DNA from: Sophora flavescens
Taxonomy: Eukaryota > Streptophyta > Magnoliopsida > Fabales > Fabaceae
Assembly (NCBI GenBank): GCA_030762895.1
Contig: CM061069.1
Coordinates: 83,909,048-83,973,047, forward strand
Direction of reading: 5' to 3'
Length of the DNA: 64,000 nucleotides
Numbering within the stretch: position 1 is the stretch's first letter; the number at the start of each line of letters is the position of its first letter. The position numbers and the translations under genes are program-made. The notes under the pieces are model-generated. The model did no database searches. It was not told the DNA's origin and worked only from the letters and a program-made list of their open reading frames with translations. Below are positions 1 through 12,975 of the stretch, piece after piece.

Positions 1-1360
1 TTTGGGTTACCTTTGAAGTTGTTTATGTTGCTAATCGATTTACCTTTGTTGATTCAGAGATTGCCTTGAAGGCGAGTTTATCCTCGATAGCTTAAGCTCC
101 CTCTCTGGGTTACAAAAGCCGTGCCCAATTGACCCGAGCCCTACTCTCGTGGTAGTCGATCCCAGATTGGACCCTCTGCGTTAAAGTGACAACTCGTTGC
201 TCCTCGAGGGCGGCTTCTAACTCTCGTGATTTCGGTCCCAGTCCGACTTCTATGGGTCAGGCACCCCAAGTTCACCGCTAGGTTCCTCCTTGGAATGTCT
301 CGGTCATGCAAATAACCTAAGTTCACCGCTAGGTTCCTCCTTGGATCATTCCATCTCACAAACTAGTGGCTGCCGGGCTTCTGAGTGAATCACCTAGAAA
401 TCCTAAGTTCATAGCTAGGTTCCTCCTTAAACGTCTATGTCACGTAAATAAGCGGTTCTCAGAAATTTATGAGTGAATAACACACTAGAAATCAGATCTA
501 AAACAATTATAAATCAACAATGGTTTCAACATCAAATTAACATCATTTACAAACTTGCCTCAAGCGACCCTAGTCCCTAGAAACTAAGCTACTACTCAGG
601 TCTTGCCATGGAGATGACAAGGTGGGTTGACAACATAATAAAAATCGGAAAAGAGAAGAGGAGAGGAGAAGAGGAGAAGAGATCCTAAATCTATGCCTAA
701 GTAGTAGCCCCAAAGTCTGCTTGTTTTTACGCCTCTGCTGGTCCCTTATTTATAGAAGTGAGCGGTTAGAGTCTAATCCAACTCAAATTAGATCCAATTA
801 TATTTTGCCGAGCCAAGTAATACGCGTCACGGCCGTGATGGCTATCACGGCCTGGCGGTGACGGTTACGCCTTGAAAATTCTTCAGCGGTTGATGCATCT
901 GTCATGGCGTGATGCTCATCCGCGGCTTGGCGTGATGGTCATCCGCGGCGTGATGCCCATCATGGCACGGCCACTGACGACCGACTTGTGTTGGTTTTGG
1001 GTCACGGCTAGTGATGGCTATCACGGCTGAGCGTGGCGGACTACGACTTGACCTTTGTTCTTTTTCGGTTTTGCTCGATCATGGCGTGATGGGCATCACG
1101 GCTGGCCGTGATGGGCATCACGGCTGGCCGTGATGGACTCTGTTTGGCTCATTTTCTTGATTTTAAAGCTCCATCTTCATCCAAACTTCATCATGGTTGA
1201 TCTTGAGCAATTTACCCTTGATATCTGCAAAACAACACCACGAAAACCGCCTTTTCCGTTCCAAAGGAAAATTAACCTAAAATCTAATAAAAATATGCCT
1301 AAACTACATGAGAATGCATGTAAAATGATGGACAAAGATGAGGTGGAATCACACTCATCA
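1..1360 (-). repeat. LTR copy A (partial, cut by window edge)
   Basis: This aligns by eye to the 5655-7273 and 11592-13202 LTRs and ends at the same terminal sequence (ACTCATCA in plus reading). It includes the palindrome-rich stretch at about 828-1135 and the TATA box complement at 745-755. It has many single-base differences from the other copies. Confidence 0.8.
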
Positions 1361-3600
1361 AATCACCCTAACTTAAAACTTTGCTTGTCCTCGAAGCAAT
1401 TACTCAGAACCATAAGATATAAATCATTCAAAGCATGGATAGTGAACCAAGAACCCAGAAGCTAATCCAAGTAATAGGCATTTTTAATAAGCACTCAAGA
1501 GATAATCAAGTTCAAGTCAATTAGAAGCTTAGGTTCTTCAAGTTCATGTTCTCACTGATTTGGGCACTCGTCTCACCTCACTCAAGTGTTTTAGGGTTTA
1601 TGACAATTCACTCCATTTCCTCAAGTAAAGTATTTTACCATAGGCTTGACTATTAACCAAATCTCTACTTTATTTAAGAAAACACTTAAGAATCAAGAGG
1701 TCTTTTCCTTTGGTTGTAATGTGGCCATGGGATTTATTGTAAGGTGGGAAAATCAAGGAAAGGAATTTCAAGAAGGCTAGACAAATCATCAAACATTGCA
1801 AGCATGACACCTTCTAAAATACCCCTTTTTTTTGGGCTTTGGTTTACTTTTCCACCTTTTTTCCTTCTATTATTATTTTTTTTTCTTTTTCTTTTCATTT
1901 CTCACATTCTTTGTCATCCCCTTCTCCATTTTTTCTGTTTATTTCATTTTTATTTGTTTGGAGAAGGGGAGATTTATAGCTCAAGAGAAATTACTTTCTA
2001 GCTTTTCTTCCCATACTTTTTCCAACTACCATTTTGCCCTTTTTGTAATACTTTAAAGGTGCCATACCAAACATTATTTATCAAATTAATTCATGGTACC
2101 AAGAAAAGTATTTTTTTCTTTGAGGCTCAAAATTGGGCAACTAAGGGGTAGCATTTATCAATCAAAGCTCGGGAGGCAGGAAAAATACCTAGTGCCTCGA
2201 TCATTTCCAAAAATGTTTTCAGAAATTTTTAAGTTTTGAAATGGTTTCAAGTCAAGTTCTAGAAAATACAGTCCAAGAGGAATTACAACACTCTAGCACA
2301 AGAAATGGGGTAGATTTAGTGAATACCCCTTTTGGCTCAAAATCTTACATTTAGTAGTTCAAAAATCGGGTGAGGTACACAAGTTTAAGGAACCACATGC
2401 TAATTATCAACTATCAAATGATTATCTCAAAATTTTTATTTTTAGCCATATCACAAGAATAATGAAAAATTGGGTTCAAAATTCACTATCTCAATTCATT
2501 TGGCTCCAAGTTTTACAATCGGATGCATGTTCTAAGTGAGGGAAATCTAGAGAATGTGATCATACCAATCTAAGCCTATGTGAATGCAATATGAATGCAA
2601 CAATGCAAATGCAAAAATAAATACCCCCACCCCAAGCTTGATTACTTACATTGTCTCCAATGTAAATAATCAAGTCGAGAAGAAGGAGAAAAATGGAACA
2701 ACTTCCGAGTCGGTAGCTGGTGTTGGCTTCACATTCAGTCAAAACTTGGGTAGAAATTGTATCACGTAGTGAGGCTTATCACGGGCGGCCGTGATCGTTT
2801 CGATCCTCGGGGAGTTGCCACTGTCACGGCCGTGATCTACATCACGGCTAGGCCGTGATGCTCTGCGATCTTGGCATCCTACTCATCGCGGCGTGATGGT
2901 TGTCCATGACTAGTCGTGATGCTCTCTGTGCTTCTTGTTTAGTTCATCGCAGTCGTGACCCTTTATCACGGCCAGGGCGTGATGGCCTCGACTTTATTTT
3001 TTATGCTCTTCTTCTCTTTCTCAACTCTGAAAACACTAGACAAACTTATTAATGATATTTTTGCCTCTTGATCTTCTCAAATTATTCAAGAGGTTAAATC
3101 AAAAACAAAAGGAAAAAGGAAAGAAAACTTGGGTTGCCCCCTAAGAAGCGCTTATTTATGGTCTTAAGCTTGACCATACTTCCTTAAATCAGCAGAGGGT
3201 CATTTGGGCGTAGATGTGCAGGCACACTTTTCTTCAAGGAGCTCCTTCAAATAGCCGTTTTCTCTCATCGGCCAATAATGCTTCAGCTTCGCTCTTTTTT
3301 CTCAGAGCTTCCTAGCCTTCCTTCCTTAGGGGCGGAGTTTTGTTTCAATATGGGCGACAACTCCACTTCCATCAACTGCTGGGTGCATCATTAGCCATGC
3401 ATACCCCGGAGTTGCTTCCATGTTCGATTCTTCTTTTACCCTTGGAGGCGTTGTATCAATGCACACATGGCTCTCAAAAGGAAGGTTGTTACAAGAGTTA
3501 ATCAGCTGAAAATTTACCCTACCTTCCTCTACATTTTAGAGAGAGTTTGCCATTCCTTACGTCTATTAATGCTCGCGATTTGCCAAGAATGGCCTTCCTA
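1361..3600 (-). other. Non-coding 3' internal region of array unit 1
   Basis: No supported gene. On the minus strand this is the region between the truncated protease and the 3' LTR. It holds a polypyrimidine stretch on the plus strand (about 1820-1945), a short dyad around 2637-2672, a palindrome cluster at about 2762-2985, and the purine-rich tract next to the LTR (about 1361-1395). The segment near 3130-3175 corresponds to sequence just after integrase in the plus-strand relative (15245-15310), marking the pol deletion junction nearby. Confidence 0.6.
2762..2985. repeat. Internal CACGGCCGTG palindrome cluster, unit 1
   Basis: Several decayed copies of the ATCACGGC...GCCGTGAT dyad occur here. 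Many have lost a base compared with the second unit, for example at 2762-2772. It is the same motif as in the LTR. Confidence 0.75.
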
Positions 3601-5400
3601 AAATGATGGGGAATTTAGAATTCCTTTCATATCCAATACCGGGAAGTCGGTAGGGATGAGAATTTTCCCTACCTTCTGGGGAACATTCTCTAGTATGCCT
3701 AGAGGAGTCCTAGTTGAGCCATCCGCATGATTTGTAAGGGGAATTTGAATGGTCTCAACTCTTTTTGCTTCCCAACCTTTCCATGATAGTGAGGGACATC
3801 AAGCTCGCACTAGCCCTAGGTCACATAAGGCTTGGTCAATTTGCACTTGTTCAATCGAGCAAGCGATGGAGAAACTACCTGGGTCTTTCAGTTTAGTAGG
3901 CATTTTAGTCTCTACATCTACTTGCTTTTTTGACCAACCTACGTGGGAAAGGTATCGGGGGTTAGTACGGTGGTGGAGGGACATATTTCGGTTACGGCTC
4001 TTCTTTTTAGCTCGTGTCCTCCTCAGGTTCCACGTCCATTTCAGCTACCCCCACCCCTGACTTATCATCCCTCAAGTGTATGACATTGCAATGCTCATTG
4101 GGATTTGCTTGGGTTGCCAGAGGAATGCACCCTTAGGTCTCGAGTGCGTCTTTGGCTTGTTGGGCAATCTGGTTTTCTAGCATCTTGTTATGAGTTGCTA
4201 AGTTGTCTACCTTAGATGCTAGATCCTTTATTGCCTCACTCTTTGCCCTTCCTTGTTGTCTAAACTCCTCATTTTGTTTTGTCCGAGTTTAGACAAAACT
4301 TTCAAATAAAGTCTCGAGTTTAGATCTTTGTGCACGAGGTACCCGGTGCTACTCTCTTATTACCTTGACCCTCTTGGAACTCATGGTTGAGCGTGTTGCT
4401 TTGTAGTTGTAGTAAGAGAGGTAAGGGTTGTTTCTTCTTTGGTTGTGGGGATTTGGGGAGCATAGTTGGGCAGCTTCGGGTTTGTATCATAGTAGTTGTT
4501 ACAAGAATTCACTTGTTCACCGAGCCTTAGGATCCATGTGGGCATCCCATCATGTCATGTCCTGCATTCCACAAATCTCACAAACAAGGTTAGTAGCACC
4601 TAATGCACTCACATTAGCTCTTTCAAGCCGATCAAAGCGTTTATTAAGTGAGTCTATCTTTGACATAATAAGATCTGTGCTATTTACCTCAAACTTACCC
4701 CGAAATCTTGTTCGGGTTATTACCTCTTTCGGATCCCCATTGGTGGTAGTTGGTGGCAACATTCTCGATGATGTTGAATGCCTCGGTGAGAGGCCTATTC
4801 ATAAGCGCTCCAGGCTGCGAGAATCTAGTGACACCTTGAAGAGTAGTCCAATCCGTTATAAAAGGTGTGCACTATTAACCACCTCTCGAGTCAGTGATGT
4901 GGGCACGACTCCAGCGAGTCCCTTGTATCGATCCCAGGCTTAGATAATGATTCTCAGTCTTTTTGGAAAAGCGGGTGATCTGGAGGTTCTTATGTAGGCC
5001 GTCTTGGATGGAGGGAAGAATTTCTCCAGAACGCCTGCTCAATTGGTCCCAAGTGGTCAAAGTGTTAGCGGGGATTTGCTTAAGCCAGGCCTTCGCCTTT
5101 CCGGTGAGAGATGAGGGAGCAGTCTCAAACGCACAGCATCGGCCTGAGGCTCCATGAATCGGATTGCGTCGGTGAACTCTAAAAATGTCTCTATGTGATC
5201 GGTCGGGTCCTCAGAAGGCAATCCTCCCGAATTGATGTTGCCTAATCATGTTGATTAGCATAGGCGGTATGGTGTAGTTCTCGCCTCAATCTCTGGCCTT
5301 GCAATCCCGGTTCGCAAGCCTCTCGCATTTGGGGCTGCGTAGTCCTTCAAAGGCTTTGTATCAGGTTGATTCGCCATGAGTGGGCAGGACTCAGCCTTTC
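3600..5400 (-). pseudogene. gag-protease remnant of array unit 1
   Basis: Read on the minus strand from about 5380, the start MANQPDTKPLKDYA is followed by a retrotransposon gag region (NTLTTWDQL near 5020-5060), a CxxC zinc-knuckle start (VCEICG near 4570), and an aspartic protease beginning (QALCDLG near 3815). Known Athila/Tat gag-pol proteins have this order. The frame is broken many times by short indels, so no full protein can be made. The second unit at 9535-11310 is a better preserved copy. Confidence 0.75.
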
Positions 5401-5629
5401 TCCCTCTCTTTGTAGTCTTCTACGTGCGTGGAAGGTCCTCTCGATCTCGGATCAATCTCACTAAGGCTCCCAAGACTTAGAGATCTTTGCATATAACACA
5501 CGAGAGAGATGGATACAATAGAAGGAAAAAGAATTTTTTTTTTTTAAAATTTTTCAGAAATAAAAATCAAACAAAAAGAAAAGGTCAGAAAAATCAATTC
5601 AAAATTTGAATTGAGATTCGAAAAACACG

Positions 5630-5648
5630 ATCCCCGGCAACGGCGCCA
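5630..5648 (-). promoter_or_regulatory. Primer binding site, tRNA-Asp type (unit 1)
   Basis: The plus strand reads ATCCCCGGCAACGGCGCCA, which is the 3' end of plant tRNA-Asp including CCA. On the minus strand it is therefore the primer complement, six bases inside the LTR that starts at 5655. This fixes the element orientation as minus. Confidence 0.9.
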
Positions 5649-5654
5649 AAAACT

Positions 5655-7273
5655 TGATGTCGCGTCGATCGGCGTGCGGCGGCGCTCGTGCGATTCCGGC
5701 AAGTGTCCGGACTGCCGTCAAGTAATAAAAGATATCGAACCCACAGAGCTGTGTTCCCGAATCACAATGAATTTGAATCGATTAAGTTCTGGACTTTTTA
5801 GAAAGGGTTTTGAAATTGGGGTTTTGAATTTGAATTTAAATGATAAACAAGCAGAAAACAAATGTTTTGGGGTTTTCGATCTAAGCGGATTCCTAGGGAT
5901 TTGGGTTACCTTTGAGGCTGTTTATGTTGCTAATCTGATTTACCTTTGTTGATTACCGAGATTGCCTTGAAGGCGAGTTTATCCTCTCGATAGCTTAAGC
6001 TCCCTCTCGGGTTACAAAGCCGTGCCCAATTGACCCGAGCCCTACTCTCGTGGTAGTCGATCCCAGTTGGACCCTTTGCGTTAAGTGACAACTCGTTGCT
6101 CCTCGAGGGGACGGCTTCTAACTCTCGTGATTTCGGTCCCAAGTCGACTTCTATGGGTCCGACACCCAAGTTCACCGCTAGGTTCCTCCTTGGAATGTCT
6201 CGGTCATGCAAATAACCTAAGTTCACCGCTAGGTTCCTCCTTGGATCATTCACATCTCACAAACTAGTGGCTCTTAGGGCTTTCGAGTGAATCACCCTAG
6301 AAATCCTAAGTTCACCGCTAGGTTCCTCCTTAGAAACGTCTATGTCACGTAAATAAGCGGTTCTTCGAAATTTATGAGTGAATAACACACTAGAAATCAG
6401 ATCTAAAACAATTATAAATCAACAATGGTTTCAACATCAAATTAACATCATTTACAAACTTGCCTCAGGCGAGCCTAGTCCCTAGAAACTAAGCTACTAC
6501 TCCGGTCTTGCCATGGAGATGACAAGGTTGGGTTGACAACATAATAAAAATCGAGAAAAGAGAAGAGAGGAGAAAGAGGAGAAGAGATCCTAAATCTATG
6601 CCTAGAGTAGTAGCCCCAAAGGTCTTGATGTTGTTTTCCGCCTCTGCATGGTCACTTATTTATAGAATTGGGCGGTTAGAGTCCTAATCCAACTCAAATT
6701 AGATCCAATTATGTTGCTTCGAGCCAAGTAATCGGCGTCACGCAGTAGTGATGGCTATCACGGCCTGGCCGTGACGGATACTGCCTTGAAAATTCTTCTT
6801 TGGTTGAGTCTGTCATGGCGTGTGATGCTCATCACGGCCTGGCGTGATGGTCATCACGGCCGTGATAGCCATCATGGCCTGGCCCTGGCGACTTCGACTT
6901 GTGTTGGTTTTGGGTCACGGTAGTGATGGCTATCACGGCTAGGCGTGACGAACTCGACTTGACCTTTGTTCTTTTTCAGTTTTGCTCGATCATGGCCGTG
7001 ATGGGCATCACGGCTAGGCGTGATGGGCATCACGGCTAAGCCGTGATGGACTCTGTTTGGCTCATTTTCTTGAGTTTTAAAGCTCCATCTTCATCCAAAC
7101 TTCATCATGGTTGATCTTGAGCAATTTACCCTTGATATCTGCAAAACAACACACGAAAACCGCCTTACCCGTTCCAAAGGAAAATTAACCTAAAATCTAA
7201 TAAAAATATGCCTAAACTACATGAGAATGCATGTAAAATGATGGACAAAGATGAGGTGGAATCACACTCATCA
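5655..7273 (-). repeat. LTR copy B (1619 bp)
   Basis: In plus reading it starts TGATGTCGCG and ends ACTCATCA, so it has TG...CA ends. It is shared as the 5' LTR of unit 1 and the 3' LTR of unit 2. A TATA box complement lies at 6655-6665, and a palindrome cluster lies directly upstream of it in minus reading at about 6735-7050. Three copies of a 24-base sequence containing CACCGCTAGGTTCCTCC lie at about 6167-6332. Confidence 0.88.
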
Positions 7274-9534
7274 AATCACCCTAAGCTTAAAACTTTGCTT
7301 GTCCTCGAAGCAATTACTCGAACCATAAGATATAAATCATTCAGAGCATGGATAGTGAACCAAGAACCCTAGAAGCTAATCCAAGTAATAGGCATTTTTA
7401 ATAAGCACTCAAGAGATAATCAAGTTCAAGTCCAATTAGAAGCTTAGGTTCTTCAAGTTCATGTTCTCACTGATTTGGGCACCCGTCTCACCTCACTCAA
7501 GTGTTTTAGGGTTTATGACAATTCACTCCATTTCCTCAAGTAAAGTATTTTACCATAGGCTTGACTATTAACCAAATCTCTACTTTATTTAAGAAAACAC
7601 TTAAGAATCAAGAGGTCTTTTCCTTTGGTTGTAATGTGGCCATGGGATTTATTGTAAGGTGGGAAAATCAAGGAAAGGGAATTTCAAGAAGGCTAGACAA
7701 ATCATCAAACATTGCAAAGCATGACACCTTCTAAAATACCCCTTTTTTTGGGCTTTGGTTTACTTTTCCACCTTTTTCCTTCTATTATTATTTTTTTTCT
7801 TTTTCTTTTCATTTCTCACATTCTTTGTCATCCCCTTCTCCATTTTTTCTGTTTATTTCATTTTTATTTGTTTGGAGAAGGGGAGATTTATAGCTCAAGA
7901 GAAATTACTTTCTAGCTTTTCTTCCCATTACTTTTTCCAACTACCATTTTGCCCTTTTTGTAATACTTTAAAGGTGCCATACCAAACATTATTTATCAAA
8001 TTAATTCATGGTACCAAGAAAAGTATTTTTTTTCTTTAGGCTCAAAATTGGGCAACTAAGGGGTAGCATTTATCAATCAAAGCTCGGGAGACCGGAAAAA
8101 TACCTAGTGCCTCAATCATTTCCAAAAATGTTTTCAGAAATTTTTAAGTTTTGAAATGGTTTCAAGTCAAGTTCTAGAAAATACAGTCCAAGAGGAATTA
8201 CAACACTCTAGCACAAGAAATGGGGTAGATTTAGTGAATACCCCTTTTGGCTCAAAATCTTACATTTAGTAGTTCAAAAATCAGTGAGGTACACAAGTTT
8301 AAGGAACCACATGCTAATTATCAACTATCAAATGATTATCTCAAGAATTTTTATTTTTAGCCATATCACAAGAATAATGAAAAATTGGGTTCAAAATTCA
8401 CTATCTCAATTCATTTGGCTCCAAGTTTTACAATCGGATGCATGTTCTAAGTGAGGAAATCTAGAGAATGTGATCATACCAATCTAAGCCTATGTGAATG
8501 CAATATGAATGCAACAATGCAAATGCAAAAATAAATACCCCCACCCCAAGCTTGATTACTTACATTGTCTCCAATGTAAATAATCAAGTCGGAGAAGGAG
8601 AAAAATGGAACAACTTAGGAGTCGGTAGCTGGTGTTGGCTTCACATTCCAGTCAAAACTTGGGTAGAAATTGTATCACGGCCGTGAGGCTTATCACGGGC
8701 GGCCGTGATCGTTTCCGATCCTCGGGGAGTTGCCCCTGTCACGGTCGTGATCTACATCACGGCTAGGCCGTGATGCTCTCTCGATCTTGGCATCCTACTC
8801 ATCACGCCGTGATGGTTGTCCACGACTAGGCGTGATGCTCTCTGTGCTCTTGTTTAGTTCATCACGGTCGTGACCCTTTGTCACGGCCGGGCGTGATGGC
8901 CTCGACTTTATTTTTTATGCTCTTCTTCTCTTTCTCAACTTTGAAAACACTAGACAAACTTATTAATGATATTTTTGCCTCTTGATCTTCTCAAATTATT
9001 CAAGAGGTTAAATCAAAAACAAAAGGAAAAGGAAAGAAAACTTGGGTTGCCTCCTAAGAAGCGCTTATTTATGGTCTTAAGCTTGACCATACTTCCTTAA
9101 ATCAGCAGGAATTCGGTTGGCGTAGATGTGCAGGCACACTTTTCTTCAAGGAGCTCCTTCAAATAGCCGTTTCTGCTCATACGGCCAATAATGCTTCCGC
9201 TTCGCTCTTTTTCTCGGAGCTTCCTAGCCTTCCTTCCTTAGGCGGAAGTTTTGTTTCAATATGGACAGCAACTCCACTTCCATCAGCTGCTGGGTGCATC
9301 ATTAGCCATGCATACCTTGGAGTTGCTTCCATGTTCAGTTCTTCTTTTACCCTTTGGAGGCGTTGTATCAGTGCACACATGGCTCTCAAAAGGAAGGTTG
9401 TTACAAGAGTTAATCAGTGAAAATTTACCCTACCTTCCTCTACATTTAGAGAGTTTGCCATTCCTTACGTCTATTAATGCTCAGCGGTTGCCAAGAATGG
9501 CCTTCCTAAAATGATGGGAATTTAGAATTCCCTT
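7274..9534 (-). other. Non-coding 3' internal region of array unit 2
   Basis: It has the same layout as 1361-3600: a purine-rich tract next to the LTR, a polypyrimidine stretch at about 7740-7860, a dyad near 8550-8586, a palindrome cluster at 8672-8902, and a post-integrase match near 9040-9100. A short stretch at 9177-9389 could be residual coding sequence but is not recognised. No intact gene. Confidence 0.6.
8672..8902. repeat. Internal CACGGCCGTG palindrome cluster, unit 2
   Basis: Dyads of the form ATCACGGC-n-GCCGTGAT recur here between the truncated protease and the purine tract. This is the counterpart of 15461-15810 in the plus-strand relative, but shorter. Confidence 0.8.
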
Positions 9535-11310
9535 TCATGTCCAATACCGAGGAAGTCGGTAGGGATGAAGAATTTTCCCTACCTTCAGGGGAACATTCTC
9601 TAGTATGCCTAGAGGAGTCCTAGTTGAGCCATCCGCAATTTGTAAGGGGAATTTGAATGGTCTCAACTCTTTGCTTTTCAACCTTTCCATGATAGTGAGG
9701 GACATCAAGCTCGCACTAGCCCCTAGGTCACATAAGGCTTGGTCAATTTGCACTTGTTCAATCGAGCAAGCGATGGAGAAACTACCTGGGTCTTTCGGTT
9801 TAGTAGGCATTTTAGTCTCTACATCTACTTGCTTTTTCTGACCAACCTCTGTGGGAAAGGTATCGGGGGGTTGAGTGCGGTGGTGGAGGAGGACATATTT
9901 CGGTTACGGCTCTTCTTTTTCGCTCGTGTCCTCCTCCGGTTCCACGTCCATTTCAGCTACCCCCACCCCAAGCTTATCATCCCTCAAGTGTATGACATTG
10001 CAATGCTCATTGGGATTTGCTTCGGGTTGCCAGGAATGCACCCTTAGGTCTCGAGTACGTCTTTGGCTTGTTGGGCAATCTGGTTTTCTAGCATCTTGTT
10101 ATGAGTTGCTAAGTTGTCTACCTTAGATGCTAGATCCTTTATTGCCTCACTCACTTGCCCTTCCTTGTTGTCTAAACTCCTCATTTTGTTTTGTGCGAGT
10201 TTAGACAAAACTTTCAAATAAAGTCTCGAGTTTAGATCTTTGTACCTGAGGGTACCCGGTGCTTCTCTCTTATTACCTTGACCCTCTTGGAACTCATGGT
10301 TGAGCGTGTTGCTTTGTAGTTGCCGTAAGAGAGGTAAGGGTTGTTTCTTCTTTGGTTGTGGGGATTTGGGGAGCATAGTTGGGCAGCTTCGGGTTTGTAT
10401 CATAGTAGTTGTTACAAGAATTCACTTGTTCACCGGCCTTAGGATCCATGTGGGCATCCCATCATGTCATGTCCCTGCATTCCACAAATCTCACAAACAA
10501 GGTTAGTAGCACCTAATGCACTCACATTAGCTCTTTCAAGCCGATCAAAGCGTTTATTAAGTGAGTCTATCTTTGACATAATAAGATCTGTGCTATTTAC
10601 CTCAAACTTACCCCAGAAATCTTGTTCGGGTTATTACCTCTTTCGGATCCCCATTGGTGGTAGTTGGTGGCAACATTCTCGATGATGTTGAATGCCTCGG
10701 TGAGAGGCCTATTCATAAACGCTCCACCGGCTGCGAGAATCTAGTGACACCTTGAAGAGTAGTCCAATCCGTTATAAAGGTGTGCACTATTAACCACCTC
10801 TCGAGTCAGTGATGTGGGCACGACTCCAACAGTCCCTTGTATCGATCCCAGGCTTAGATAATGATTCTCCGTCTTTTTGGAAGAAGCCGGTGATCCGGGT
10901 TCTTATGTAGGCCGTCTTGGATGGAGGGAAGAATTTCTCCAAGAACGCCTGCTCCAATTGGTCCCAAGTGGTCAAAGTGTTAGCGGGGATTTGCTTAAGC
11001 CAGGCCTTCGCCTTTCCGGTGAGAGATGAGGGAGCAGTCTCAAACGCACAACATCGCCCGAGGCTCCATGAATCCGGATTGCGTCGGTGAACTCTAAAAA
11101 TGTCTCTATGTGATCGGTCGGGTCCTCTCAAGGCAATCCTCCGAATTGATGTTGCCTAATCATGTTGATTAGCATAGGCGGTATGGTGTAGTTCTCCGCC
11201 TCAATCTCTGGCCTTGCAATCCCGGTTCGCAAGCCTCTCGCATTTGGGGCTGCGTAGTCCTTCAAAGGCTTTGTATCCGGTTGATTCGCCATGAGTGGAG
11301 CAGGACTCAA
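9535..11310 (-). pseudogene. gag-protease remnant of array unit 2
   Basis: In minus reading there are four broken reading frames. 11310-11128 starts MSPAPLMANQPDTKP. 11131-10790 carries the gag core (WLKQIPANTLTTWDQLEQAF, then FFPPSKTAYIRTRI), which in this family forms the particle shell. 10403-10044 is a charged, coiled-coil-like linker (MRSLDNKEGQVSEAIKDLAS). 9810-9535 is the aspartic protease with the active-site version DLGAS and a following LQIADGS. In Athila/Tat elements the catalytic motif is often DLGA. The order gag-linker-protease fits one ancestral polyprotein. Frameshifts between pieces and loss of everything after protease make it non-functional. Confidence 0.82.
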
Positions 11311-11566
11311 CCTTTCTCCCTCTCTTTGTAGTCTTCACGTCTGTGGAAGGTCCTCTCGATCTCAGGATCAATCTCACTAAGGCTCCCAAGACTTAGAGAT
11401 CTTTGCATATAAGTCACGAGAGAGATGGATACAATAGAAGGAAAAGAAATTTTTGAATTTTATTTTGTTTTTTTGTTTTTTTTTTTTTTTTCAGAAATAA
11501 ATATCAAACAAAAAAAAGGTCGAGAAAAATCAATTCAAGAATTTGAATTGAGATTGAAAAGGCACG

Positions 11567-11585
11567 ATCCCCGACAACGGCGCCA
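11567..11585 (-). promoter_or_regulatory. Primer binding site, tRNA-Asp type (unit 2)
   Basis: The plus strand matches the tRNA-Asp 3' end with one change (CCCCGACAACGGCGCCA). It lies six bases from the LTR starting at 11592. Confidence 0.88.
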
Positions 11586-12605
11586 AAAACTTGATGTCGC
11601 GTCGGTCGGCGTGCGGCGGCGCTCGTGCGATCCGGCAAGTGTCTAGGACTGCCGTCAAGTAATAAAAGATATCGAACCCACAGAGCTGTGTTCCCGAATC
11701 ACAATCGATTTTGAATCGATTAAGATCTGGACTTTTTAAAAAGGATTTTTATATTTTTGAAATGGTTTTTGAATTTGAAATTTAGATGATAGAACATAAG
11801 CAGAAAACAAATGTTTTTGGGGTTTTGATCTAAGCGGATTCCTAGGGATTTGGGTTACCTTTGAGGCTGTTTATGTTGCTAATCTGATTTACCTTTGTTG
11901 ATTACAGAGATTGCCTTGAAGGCGAGTTTATCCTCCGATAGCTTAAGCTCCCTCTCGGGTTACAAAAGCCGTGCCCAATTGACCCGACCCTACTCTCGTG
12001 GTAGTCGATCCCAGATTGGACCCTTTGCATTCCGTGACAACTCGTTGCTCCTCGAGGGACGGCTTCTAACTCTCGTGATTTCAGTCCCAAGTCTGACTTC
12101 TATAGGTCCGACACCCAAGTTCACCGCTAGGTTCCTCCTTGGAATGTCTCGGTCATGCAAATAACCTAAGTTCACCGCTAGGTTCCTCCTTGGATCATTC
12201 ACATCTCACAAACTAGTGGCTGCCGGGCTTTACGAGTGAATCACCCTAGAAATCCTAAGTTCACCGCTAGGTTCCTCCTTAGAACGTCTATGTCACGTAA
12301 ATAAGCGGTTGCCGAAATTTATGAGTGAATAACACACTAGAAATCAGATCTAAAACAATTATAAATCAACAATGGTTTCAACATCAAATTAACATCATTT
12401 ACAAACTTGCCTCAGGCGAGCCCTAGTCCCTAGAAACTAAGCTACTACTCCGGTCTTGCCATGGAGATGACAAGTGGGTTGACAACATAATAAAAATCGA
12501 GAAAAAGAGAAGAGAGGAGAAGAGGAGAAGAGATCCTAAATCTATGCCTAGAGTAGTAGCCCCAAAGGTCTTGATGTTGTGTATTTTTCCCCTCATGCCT
12601 TGATC

Positions 12606-12616
12606 CTTATTTATAG
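12606..12616 (-). promoter_or_regulatory. TATA box of LTR C
   Basis: The minus strand reads CTATAAATAAG. It lies about 75 bases downstream of the palindrome array in minus reading, the usual U3 core-promoter position. Equivalent boxes are at 745-755 and 6655-6665. Confidence 0.7.
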
Positions 12617-12689
12617 AAATGAGGAAGTTAGAGTCCTAATCCAACTCAAATTAGATCCAATTCTGTTACTTCTGAGCCAAGTAATACGC

Positions 12690-12975
12690 GTCACGGCCGT
12701 GATGGCTATCACGGCCTGGCCGTGACGGATTCTGCCTTGAAAATTCTTCACTGGTTGGTCTGTCATGGCCGTGATGCTCATCACGGCCTGGCCGTGATGG
12801 CCATCACGGCCGTGATGGCCATCATGGCCTGGCCCGACGACTCGACTTGTGTTGGTTTTTTGTCACGGCCGTGATGGCTATCACGGCTAGGCCGTGACAG
12901 ACTCTGACTTCAGCCTTTGTTCTTTTTCAGTTTTGCTCGATCATGGCCGTGATGGTCATCACGGCTAGGCCGTGA
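12690..12975. repeat. Palindrome array in U3 of LTR C
   Basis: Two dyad types recur. One is the 16-bp perfect palindrome CATCACGGCCGTGATG or variants. The other is ATCACGGC-CTG/TAG-GCCGTGAT with a three-base centre. The array sits immediately upstream of the LTR TATA box. Confidence 0.88.

Noticed and set aside
1744..2056. Overlapping Phe-rich frames near polypyrimidine runs (also at 7712-8039 and 33627-33824)
   Set aside because: They are readings of T-rich tracts in retrotransposon non-coding DNA.
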